A stretch of 5,063 nt of DNA, taken from NCBI GenBank assembly GCA_017998495.1, contig JAGOCY010000149.1:1-5063 (forward strand), given 5' to 3'. Source of the stretch: Corallincola sp. GTDB lineage: Bacteria > Pseudomonadota > Gammaproteobacteria > Enterobacterales > Neiellaceae. The translations under genes were made by a program, and so were the position numbers. The notes beneath the pieces are model-generated. The model searched no databases, had not been told where the DNA came from, and saw only the letters and a list, made by a program, of their open reading frames with translations. Shown in pieces: positions 1 to 4,926 of this stretch (position 1 is the stretch's first letter; each line of letters starts with the position of its first letter).

Positions 1-6
1 CGACAT

Positions 7-96
7 GGCTTCACTCCGTCTGGTGACGGCGCGGATGTCGATGGCTGTTCTGGTGCGCCGCCGGCATCCGTGCCTGAGGCGTGAAAGGGTGAGGCC
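7..96 (+). ncRNA. Candidate C4-like antisense/leader RNA upstream of the antirepressor
   Basis: By eye this segment folds into a three-way structure. The outer stem is 7-14 with 89-96 (GGCTTCAC with GTGAGGCC, one G-U pair). It encloses a short hairpin 16-20/25-29 (CCGTC, loop TGGT, GACGG) and a 10-pair stem 28-37/65-74 (GGCGCGGATG with CATCCGTGCC, one G-U); the two inner stems share bases 28-29, so they cannot both be complete. CTGGTG occurs in or next to both inner loops (20-25 and 50-55), and its TGGTG part can pair with CACCA at 109-113 in the leader of the next gene. In phages P1 and P7 the roughly 77-base C4 RNA is processed from the leader of the antirepressor operon and represses it by antisense pairing. 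Position, size, fold and loop complementarity fit that model, but I cannot run a covariance search, so the family assignment is inference. The promoter and true 5' end would lie outside the window. Confidence 0.42.
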
Positions 97-121
97 TGGG
101 TGCGCGAACACCACAGGCCTC
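91..121 (+). promoter_or_regulatory. Strong leader hairpin just upstream of the antirepressor ribosome binding site
   Basis: GAGGCCTG (91-98) pairs perfectly with CAGGCCTC (114-121), and GGTG (99-102) pairs with CACC (109-112) across one bulged A, leaving a CGCGAA loop. The stem has 12 pairs. No T-run follows (the next bases are GGTATCAACG), so a classical intrinsic terminator is unlikely. Its 5' arm overlaps the 3' strand of the proposed outer stem of the leader RNA, so the two folds exclude each other, which is what a regulatory switch or antisense target would need. The hairpin ends 13 bases before the GAGG at 135-138. Confidence 0.6.
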
Positions 122-148
122 GGTATCAACGAGCGAGGTAACAACTCG

Positions 149-853
149 ATGAGTGACGTGATTATGACCAACATCGCCGATTCAGCCAAGTGCTTGACCA
201 TGAGCAGCCGCGAGTTGCTTGAGCTGGTGAACGCAGCGCGGTCAGCCGCAGGCGAGAGCCAGATCCGGTACAACGACTTTATGGCGCGGGTTAAGGATGA
301 GCTTGATGGTGACCACTACGAAATTTTCGTAGTGCAGAATCCGAACAACACGGCCAGCGAAGTGGCGGCACTGACCCCTGAGCAGTGCATGCTTGTATCG
401 ATGCGCGAAAGCAAGGCAGTTCGCCGCGCCGTCAGAGACAAGCTTGATGCCATGGCGAAGCCCGCCATCCCAAAATCCTACGCTGCCGCCCTGCTTGAGG
501 CCGGCCGCCTTGCGCTTGAGCTTGAGCAGGCCCAGCAGCAGCTGCAAGAGGCGGCGCCCGCCGTGGCGTTTATGGATCGCTACGTTGAGGCCAAGAGCAC
601 CAAGGCGATCCGCGAGGTTGCCAAGGTGCTGGGCATTCGCGAGCGGCAGTTCATCGAGTACCTGGAGCAGAACCGGATCATGTACCGCATCGGCCGTGAT
701 CTGGTGCCCTATGCCCAGTACCAGCATCGCGGCTTGTTTGAGGTGAAAACCGGCGAGACGCACGGACATGCTTGGCAGCAGACGCGATTCACCCCTGAGG
801 GCGTTGCCTGGATCGCCAGCCGCATTACCAAAGAGCTTGGGGGTGTGGCGTGA
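149..853 (+). CDS. Phage antirepressor: Rha-like N-terminus and KilAC C-terminal domain
   Basis: This is a 234-residue DNA-binding regulator of the phage antirepressor class, which acts in the cytoplasm by relieving repression of lytic genes. Residues about 17-102 resemble the Rha/antirepressor N-terminal region (MSSRELLELV near 18-27, then LTPEQCMLVSMRESKAVRRAV at 75-95, a conserved pattern in these proteins). Residues about 120-230 match the KilAC (ANT) domain: a helical stretch of about 115-135 rich in L, E and Q, a probable helix-turn-helix around 150-172 (KAIREVAKVLGIRERQFIEY), and the typical ending with RFTPEGVAWIA. I chose ATG 149 because GAGG at 135-138 precedes it. The frame is open upstream to position 5, but that part is basic, unlike a protein domain, and lies over the structured leader. 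ATG 164 is a possible internal alternative. The gene overlaps the next one by 4 bases. The family call is firm; the exact regulatory target is unknown. Confidence 0.88.
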   Translation: MSDVIMTNIADSAKCLTMSSRELLELVNAARSAAGESQIRYNDFMARVKDELDGDHYEIFVVQNPNNTASEVAALTPEQCMLVSMRESKAVRRAVRDKLDAMAKPAIPKSYAAALLEAGRLALELEQAQQQLQEAAPAVAFMDRYVEAKSTKAIREVAKVLGIRERQFIEYLEQNRIMYRIGRDLVPYAQYQHRGLFEVKTGETHGHAWQQTRFTPEGVAWIASRITKELGGVA

Positions 854-1719
854 AACAGTCATGGCTGCGCCTGTACGCCGAGGCGATTGATGATGACAAG
901 CTGCGCCTGCTGGCCTTTGAAGACCGCTGGCACTATGTGGCCCTGCTGTGCTGCAAGGCCCAGGGCATTCTGGATGAGGCTGGCGCGCTGCTGATGCGCC
1001 GGGTGGCGGTGAAGCTTGGCGTTCAGCTGCGCGAGCTGGATGAGATCGCCCGCCGGCTGGCTGAGGTTGAGCTGATCGATCGCGAGACGCTGCAGCCGTT
1101 GGGGTGGGATGCCCGTCAGTTCGTGAGCGATGCAGATGCCACTGCTGCCGAGCGTAAGCGCCGCCAGCGTGAGCGTGGCAAGGCCGCAAACGATGTCACG
1201 GACGCGTCACGCGTGACGGTCACGGATATGTCACGCGTGACGGTCACAAGCGGTCACGGTGATGTCACGCGTACAGATACAGAGACAGATACAGAAGAAC
1301 AACCACTCCCTTCGGTCGTGGTTGCTTGCGCGCATGAGCGCGAAGAGCCCACCACCACCACGGCACCCACTGCAAGGCCGGCTGTTCGCCAACACCCACG
1401 GCAGAACTTTCAGCAGCTGCTGCAGGGGGAGATCACCGACGCCTATCGGGAGATCCTCGAATCTGCCGGGGCTCTGCCGATTGCCCAGTGGACAGCCAAC
1501 CGCACCATCAAGGCCCAGATGTGGTGGCAGCAGTTCGGCATGACCCTTGATGGCTGGCGCGAGTACCTGCTGTGCATCCGCAACAACTGCGGCTGGCTGC
1601 TGCGGCCACGGCGCGGCAAGGAGGGGCGGCAGCTGCCGCCGACCTCGGTTGATTTTGTGATGAGCGAGCAGTGCTATCTGGCGGTGGCTGAAGGCCGCTA
1701 TGACGAGGTGGCGGCATGA
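850..1719 (+). CDS. Putative phage replisome organizer / replication initiator (helicase loader)
   Basis: A 289-residue protein encoded directly before the phage helicase. The N-terminal part (about 1-90, beginning MKQSWLRLYAEAIDDDKLRL) resembles the winged-helix N-termini of phage replisome organizers, with the W-x-x-L-y start and a helix-rich region. A basic segment follows (ERKRRQRERGK, 101-111), then a low-complexity linker (about 113-182) with two SRVTVT repeats (120-125 and 128-133), a T/D/E-rich stretch and a TTTTAP run. The C-terminal part (about 185-285) has aromatic and helical patterns (AQMWWQQFG, LDGWREYLLCIRNNCGWLL) typical of the conserved C-terminal region of such phage proteins. 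The proposed role is to bind the origin and deliver the neighbouring DnaB-type helicase, as lambda O plus P or DnaT-type loaders do. It starts at GTG 850, overlapping the antirepressor stop, so translation is probably coupled. Its linker DNA carries the iteron-like repeats. The function is inferred from context and general resemblance; there is no catalytic motif to confirm it. Confidence 0.7.
   Translation: MKQSWLRLYAEAIDDDKLRLLAFEDRWHYVALLCCKAQGILDEAGALLMRRVAVKLGVQLRELDEIARRLAEVELIDRETLQPLGWDARQFVSDADATAAERKRRQRERGKAANDVTDASRVTVTDMSRVTVTSGHGDVTRTDTETDTEEQPLPSVVVACAHEREEPTTTTAPTARPAVRQHPRQNFQQLLQGEITDAYREILESAGALPIAQWTANRTIKAQMWWQQFGMTLDGWREYLLCIRNNCGWLLRPRRGKEGRQLPPTSVDFVMSEQCYLAVAEGRYDEVAA
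1195..1303 (+). other. Candidate replication origin: GTCAC iteron array plus A-rich segment inside the initiator gene
   Basis: GTCAC occurs seven times on the + strand, starting at 1195, 1206, 1219, 1230, 1243, 1253 and 1264, spaced 11, 13, 11, 13, 10 and 11 bases apart, close to one helical turn. Two exact 18-base copies of GTCACGCGTGACGGTCAC lie at 1206-1223 and 1230-1247, 24 bases apart, each starting with the perfect 12-base palindrome GTCACGCGTGAC. ACGCGT occurs four times. Immediately downstream, 1273-1303 is a purine-biased, A-rich stretch (12 of 31 bases G or C, in a GC-rich window) containing ACAGATACAGA twice. Iterons followed by an easily melted region inside the initiator gene are the known layout of the lambda origin within gene O. 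That this is an origin is inference: low-complexity T/D/E-rich linkers with VTVT or TDTETDT patterns can produce some repetition by themselves, although an exact 18-base repeat with palindromes is more than the protein needs. Confidence 0.5.
1300..1342 (+). repeat. Two adjacent inverted repeats downstream of the A-rich segment
   Basis: CAACCAC (1300-1306) pairs with GTGGTTG (1318-1324) around an 11-base loop containing TTCGG. A second small hairpin, CGCGC (1329-1333) with GCGCG (1338-1342), has the loop ATGA. Both lie in the coding sequence of the replication protein directly after the proposed origin. They could be structural elements of the origin or simply chance in GC-rich DNA; the first is the more convincing. 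Confidence 0.35.
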
Positions 1720-3068
1720 GCCAGCACCTGCAAAACCACGCCCTTGAGCGCGAGGTGGTTGGCGGACTGATCGTCGGCTGGCGGATTGGTTACACCGACC
1801 AGTGCGACGATGCCCTGGTGGCACTGCAGCCGGATGACTTCACCCTGGCGCCCTATGCCCGGCTGTTCGTGGTGATCCGCGAGATGCGCAACAGCGGTGA
1901 GGCGATTGACCTGCTGACGGTGACCAACCGCTGCGGCGAGATGGAGTTTGCCACCGTGGCCCAGATCGCCAGTGACGCCAGCCTGACGGGCGCCATGGCC
2001 AGCCACTGCAAGCTGCTGGCCGCCGCCGGCGAGCGCCGCCGCCGCGTCATGGCGATGCAGCAGGCGATCAGCCACCTGTCGCAAGGGCAAGACGACGACG
2101 CCGAGCAGGCGCTGGCCGCCGCCGCCAGCTCTGACCGGGCCGATGCTGGCCGAGTGAGCTGGGTGCGCTTGGGTGACCAGTTGCGCCCGGTGGTGGAGGG
2201 CATCGAGCGCCGCATGCGCGCCGCCGATCCAATCGTTGGCTTGAAGACCGGGATCCGCGAGCTGGACGAAGTTCTGCTGGGCCTGCGGGCTGAGCTTGTG
2301 GTGCTGGCAGCCCGGCCAGGCCTTGGCAAAACGGCGCTGGCGCTGCAGCTGATCATGGCCGCCGCCAAATCCGGCAACGTGCTGATGTTCAGTCTGGAGA
2401 TGCCAAGTGAGCAGCTGACCGAACGGGCGCTGAGCTATCAGTCTGGCGTGTCTGGCACGACGATGCGCAACCCGATCGGGCTGACGCCAACCGACTTCGC
2501 CAAGCTGTCTGACGCACTGCGCGATCTGCAGCATCTGCCGGTAGACATCATCGACCTGCCAGGCGTTACCGCGATGCAGGTGCTTGGCCACGCCAAGCAG
2601 TACGCTCGCCACCACGGCAAAAAGCCCGCCCTGGTGGTGCTGGACTATCTGCAGCTGCTGAAGGTGGCAAAGGCGGAAAAGCGCACCGAGGCGGTTGGTG
2701 ATGCCTGCCGCACCGTGCGCCTGATGGCCCGCACCCTTGGCGTGCCGGTGCTGCTGCTCAGCCAGCTTAACCGCAACGTTGAAGGCAGCCCGCGCCGCCC
2801 GGTGAATGCAGACCTGCGCGACTCTGGCGAGATCGAGCAGGAAGCTGACCGCATCATCATGCTGCACCGGCCAGAGCCAGAGAACCCCTACACCGAGGTG
2901 CTGATCACCAAGAACCGCCACGGCGAAACCGCAGCCGATGGCCGCATTGCCATGGTGATGACCGGTGCCGGGCTGGTAAGCACCACCCGAAAAGAACCGA
3001 GCAGCCCGCACAAGCCGTTTTCGGCTCGCCGCTTTGGCGGTGCCGGACGCGCAACCGAGGAGGCCTGA
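1716..3068 (+). CDS. dnaB: Replicative DNA helicase, DnaB family (phage-encoded)
   Basis: This 450-residue protein would be the hexameric, ATP-driven 5'-3' helicase that unwinds the replication fork and recruits primase. The N-terminal DnaB domain is about 5-105 (ALEREVVGGLIVG at the start, DFTLAPYARLFVVIREM, then a GEAIDLLTV segment). A linker follows, then the RecA-like C-terminal domain. Walker A is ARPGLGKTA at 199-207 with K205 and T206. SLEMP at 226-230 carries the catalytic glutamate of the family. Walker B is LVVLDYLQLL at 306-315 with D310. Motif H3 is LSQLNRNVE from 348, followed by DLRDSGEIEQEADRIIMLHR (366-385), and KNRHGET at 399-405 supplies the arginine-finger region. Length is near that of E. 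coli DnaB (471), and all core motifs are intact. It starts at ATG 1716, overlapping the organizer stop by 4 bases, so the two are probably made together. As a phage copy it would act at the phage origin rather than replace host DnaB. Confidence 0.97.
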   Translation: MSQHLQNHALEREVVGGLIVGWRIGYTDQCDDALVALQPDDFTLAPYARLFVVIREMRNSGEAIDLLTVTNRCGEMEFATVAQIASDASLTGAMASHCKLLAAAGERRRRVMAMQQAISHLSQGQDDDAEQALAAAASSDRADAGRVSWVRLGDQLRPVVEGIERRMRAADPIVGLKTGIRELDEVLLGLRAELVVLAARPGLGKTALALQLIMAAAKSGNVLMFSLEMPSEQLTERALSYQSGVSGTTMRNPIGLTPTDFAKLSDALRDLQHLPVDIIDLPGVTAMQVLGHAKQYARHHGKKPALVVLDYLQLLKVAKAEKRTEAVGDACRTVRLMARTLGVPVLLLSQLNRNVEGSPRRPVNADLRDSGEIEQEADRIIMLHRPEPENPYTEVLITKNRHGETAADGRIAMVMTGAGLVSTTRKEPSSPHKPFSARRFGGAGRATEEA

Positions 3069-3069
3069 C

Positions 3070-3249
3070 ATGGCGAAGCATGACGCCTGGCAGCCCGTTG
3101 GCAACTGCATCCCGTTCACCGCCATTGATGAGGCGCGCCGCGCCTTTGGCATTGGCGTTGGGCCTGCGGTAGTGATGTGGAATCACGCCGCAAACGTGGC
3201 CAACTTCGCCATCGCCAAGGCGCTGGAGGCTGCCCGTGAACAACGGTAA
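3070..3249 (+). CDS. Small uncharacterized phage protein (59 residues)
   Basis: I do not recognise this protein. ATG 3070 is chosen because the strong Shine-Dalgarno GAGGAGG (3057-3063) ends six bases before it. The frame is open further upstream, into the helicase gene, but that part lacks a comparable signal. The start codon lies one base after the helicase stop. The product is largely helical and alanine-rich, with DEARRAFGIG near 17-26 and a final predicted helix of about 38-59 (NHAANVANFAIAKALEAA). It has no cysteine pair, signal peptide or convincing membrane segment. Position between helicase and integrase suggests an accessory early gene, but no function can be assigned. The next gene starts inside its last codons. 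Confidence 0.75.
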   Translation: MAKHDAWQPVGNCIPFTAIDEARRAFGIGVGPAVVMWNHAANVANFAIAKALEAAREQR

Positions 3250-3523
3250 GGGTGGTCGCCCGGTCGCGTCTTGGTTTCCGGAGCGCGTTCAGCAGCTGCG
3301 CGACTTGGCAACAGAGGGGCTGACGGCTGGGCAGATTGCCCCGCACTTCGGCCCCGAGATGACCGAGAAGGGAATTCAGGCCGCCGGCCAGCGCTTCAAC
3401 GTGAAGTTCCGCCGGGCCACTCCCGGGCGCAAGGCACCGGCCAAGGTGATGAACCCGGAGCAGTGTTGGCGCTGGCTGCTGCACCAGATGCCGAGGCCGG
3501 GCCATGGGCAACTGGCCGGGTGA
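3236..3523 (+). CDS. Small protein with a probable helix-turn-helix (GcrA- or Myb-like)
   Basis: A 95-residue protein starting at GTG 3236, preceded by GGAGG (3225-3229) six bases upstream and overlapping the previous gene by 14 bases. Residues about 13-55 (WFPERVQQLRDLATEGLTAG, then QIAPHFGPEMTEKGIQAAGQRF) follow the pattern seen in GcrA-like and resolvase-type helix-turn-helix regions: a W near the start, a first helix, GLTAGQIA as the turn and second helix, then a recognition-type helix with EKGIQAAGQRF. A basic stretch follows (KFRRATPGRKAPAK, about 57-70), and the C-terminal end contains CWRWLLHQM. It probably binds DNA and could be a small regulator of later phage genes. The resemblance is by eye and moderate; the target is unknown. 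Confidence 0.7.
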   Translation: MNNGKGGRPVASWFPERVQQLRDLATEGLTAGQIAPHFGPEMTEKGIQAAGQRFNVKFRRATPGRKAPAKVMNPEQCWRWLLHQMPRPGHGQLAG

Positions 3524-3680
3524 GGGGCCCTGTCGGGCCATCGCTCACCGCATGGCCCACGCCCGGAGAGCTGGCACGGTGAGCAAGGAAGAGATCCGGA
3601 AAGAGCTGCAGGGCATGGACGAAGAAACCGCCAAGGAGGTGCGTTACTGGCTGAACCGATGGGGTGTGCATGCGCTGTGA
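3504..3680 (+). CDS. Overlooked small ORF (58 residues), function unknown
   Basis: This frame fills what would otherwise be an empty stretch between the helix-turn-helix protein and the integrase. ATG 3504 overlaps the previous stop by 20 bases and has GAGG at 3493-3496, seven bases upstream. An in-frame GTG at 3579 has GGAGAG at 3565-3570 and would give a 33-residue product, so both starts are possible. The N-terminal part is basic (CRAIAHRMAHARRAG, about 10-24). The C-terminal part is a charged helix (SKEEIRKELQGMDEETAKEV, 26-45) ending with YWLNRWGVHAL. There is no family I can name. The tight overlap and good Shine-Dalgarno signals argue that it is real; the small size and lack of recognised homology keep confidence moderate. 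Confidence 0.55.
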   Translation: MGNWPGEGPCRAIAHRMAHARRAGTVSKEEIRKELQGMDEETAKEVRYWLNRWGVHAL

Positions 3681-3696
3681 CAGTGGCCAGACGATC

Positions 3697-3705
3697 GAGG
3701 TGAGG
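3697..3705 (+). promoter_or_regulatory. Ribosome binding site that supports the integrase start at 3706
   Basis: GAGGTGAGG lies directly before ATG 3706, with GAGG at 3697-3700 five bases from the start codon. Earlier in-frame starts (GTG 3664, ATG 3670) have only a weaker GGGG upstream and would overlap the preceding small ORF, so 3706 is preferred. Confidence 0.6.
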
Positions 3706-4926
3706 ATGAGCACGGCGGCGATCACCAAGGCGCTGGCCGGTGATGCCCGCCAGCTGCGCGATGGGCCGCTGTACCTGCGGATCCACCAGGGGCGCACCCG
3801 GGGCACTTTCTATCTAGTGACCAGCCGCGGCGGCAAGCCCCGCTGGCGCCGCTTGGGTGGCTGGCCTCAGCTGGATGCCGCCGAGCTGCGCCGCCAGTTG
3901 CCGGTGCTGCTGGCCAAGGCGGCGGGCGACAGCCGGGCAGTGGCCGCGCCAGCGGCGTTCGTGACCGTGGGTGATCTGCTGACCTGGTTCGCCGAGCGCA
4001 CCCGCACCGATCGGGCGTTGAGCGAAAGCCGCCGCGGCGGTCTGTTGGTGGCGGTGACCAAGCACCTTGGGCCAGCCCTGGGCGAAGTGCTGCTGGAGCA
4101 GCTGGACCGCGCCACCCTCAACCGACTACTGCTGTGGCCACTGCAGCAGCGCTATGCGCTGGCCACGGTCCGCCAGATCTTTGCGGCTCTGAAGGCCGCC
4201 TGCCGCCTCGCCAGTCGGCTGGATATGCTGGCCGCCGATCCGATGGCCGGGATCAAATTCACCGATCTGATCACCCGCCCGATCACTGCCAAGCCGGGCC
4301 GCCTGCCGCGCCATGCCTGCCCGTCGCTGCTGGTGACGCTGGCTGAGCACTCGCAGCCCATGCCGGTGGTGCTGGCGCTGCTGATGCTGATGCACGGCAC
4401 CCGCATTGGCGAGACGATCCGCGCCACCTGGAGCGACATCGACTTTGCGGGCCGCCGCTGGCACCTGCCCGCCGCCAACACTAAAACCCGCCGCGAGCAT
4501 GTGCTGCCGCTGACCGATACGGCCATTGCCCTGCTGAAGGCGTGGCAACGCTGGCAGCGCGGCCAGTGGGCCGCCCACGGTAATCGCCTGTTCCCCGGCG
4601 GCCGGCTAGGGCGCGAGGTGCTGCCGCTGTCTGACAGCAAGGCCAGCGAGATGATGCGCGGCCTGAGCGGCGGCCTGTGGTCAGCCCACGACCTGCGCAA
4701 GCTGGCCCGCACCAGCTGGATGGAGCTGGGCATCGATTACATGGTGGGCGAGATGCTGATCAACCACGCCCTGCGCGGGCTGGACAAGGTCTACATCCAG
4801 ACCCATGCCGACGCCCAGCAGCGTGCCGCGCTGGAGCTGTGGCACCAAGAGCTGGAGCGCATCGGCTATCGCCTGCCCGCATCGCTAGCCATTAGACAGG
4901 CATTAGACGGGGAGCGCGCAGCATGA
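3706..4926 (+). CDS. int: Tyrosine-type site-specific recombinase / phage integrase
   Basis: A 406-residue tyrosine recombinase that cuts and rejoins DNA through a covalent phosphotyrosine link. Residues about 5-75 look like an arm-binding N-terminal domain (DGPLYLRI, GTFYLVTSRGGKPRWRRLGGW, then LDAAELRRQL). Residues about 85-190 form the helical core-binding domain (VTVGDLLTWFAERTRTDRAL onward). The catalytic domain has the full set of residues: R233 in HGTRIGE, K260 in NTKTRRE, H328 and R331 in HDLRK, H354 in LINHAL and nucleophile Y363 in KVYIQT. Length is typical for phage integrases, so it appears functional. ATG 3706 is preferred; starts at 3664 or 3670 would add 14 or 12 residues. Unusually, the gene lies inside the replication operon in the same direction, not beside an obvious att site or excisionase. 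It may therefore serve integration/excision or resolve multimers. Its final codons include rare CTA, AGA and TTA within an 11-base tandem repeat. Confidence 0.93.
   Translation: MSTAAITKALAGDARQLRDGPLYLRIHQGRTRGTFYLVTSRGGKPRWRRLGGWPQLDAAELRRQLPVLLAKAAGDSRAVAAPAAFVTVGDLLTWFAERTRTDRALSESRRGGLLVAVTKHLGPALGEVLLEQLDRATLNRLLLWPLQQRYALATVRQIFAALKAACRLASRLDMLAADPMAGIKFTDLITRPITAKPGRLPRHACPSLLVTLAEHSQPMPVVLALLMLMHGTRIGETIRATWSDIDFAGRRWHLPAANTKTRREHVLPLTDTAIALLKAWQRWQRGQWAAHGNRLFPGGRLGREVLPLSDSKASEMMRGLSGGLWSAHDLRKLARTSWMELGIDYMVGEMLINHALRGLDKVYIQTHADAQQRAALELWHQELERIGYRLPASLAIRQALDGERAA
4890..4911 (+). repeat. Tandem 11-base direct repeat at the 3' end of the integrase gene
   Basis: CATTAGACAGG (4890-4900) is followed at once by CATTAGACGGG (4901-4911), 10 of 11 bases identical. 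The segment is AT-richer than its surroundings and uses codons rare in this window (CTA, AGA, TTA). Short direct repeats of about 10 bases are the usual form of integrase arm-binding sites, so it could be one, but chance duplication is also possible. Confidence 0.45.

Noticed and set aside
1..84. Open frame from the window edge ending in TGA at 82-84, possibly the tail of an upstream gene
   Set aside because: Only 27 codons with a Gly/Pro/Ala-rich, unrecognisable product, and it lies across the strongly structured leader RNA. It cannot be excluded, but is not supportable as a gene.
91..121. Hairpin as an intrinsic terminator
   Set aside because: The stem is strong but no T-run follows, and the operon continues directly downstream.
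5..148. Upstream extension of the antirepressor frame
   Set aside because: The added 48 residues are arginine-rich and domain-free, there is no room for a ribosome binding site, and the segment is structured RNA. ATG 149 with GAGG upstream is better.
242..1189. Long minus-strand open frame (315 codons)
   Set aside because: It lies opposite two well-supported + strand genes and is expected from the low stop-codon frequency of GC-rich DNA. The product has biased composition and no recognisable domain.
1698..3152. Very long minus-strand open frame (484 codons)
   Set aside because: It is antisense to the DnaB-type helicase, whose motifs are all intact. The reverse product is rich in H, A, Q and G with no family features.
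3664..3705. Integrase start at GTG 3664 or ATG 3670
   Set aside because: The added residues are not part of the arm-binding domain, the upstream signal is weaker, and the start would overlap the preceding small ORF. ATG 3706 has a better ribosome binding site, though the longer forms remain possible.
4152..4733. Minus-strand open frames opposite the integrase
   Set aside because: They overlap the catalytic domain with all active-site residues on the + strand, and their composition is typical of shadow frames.
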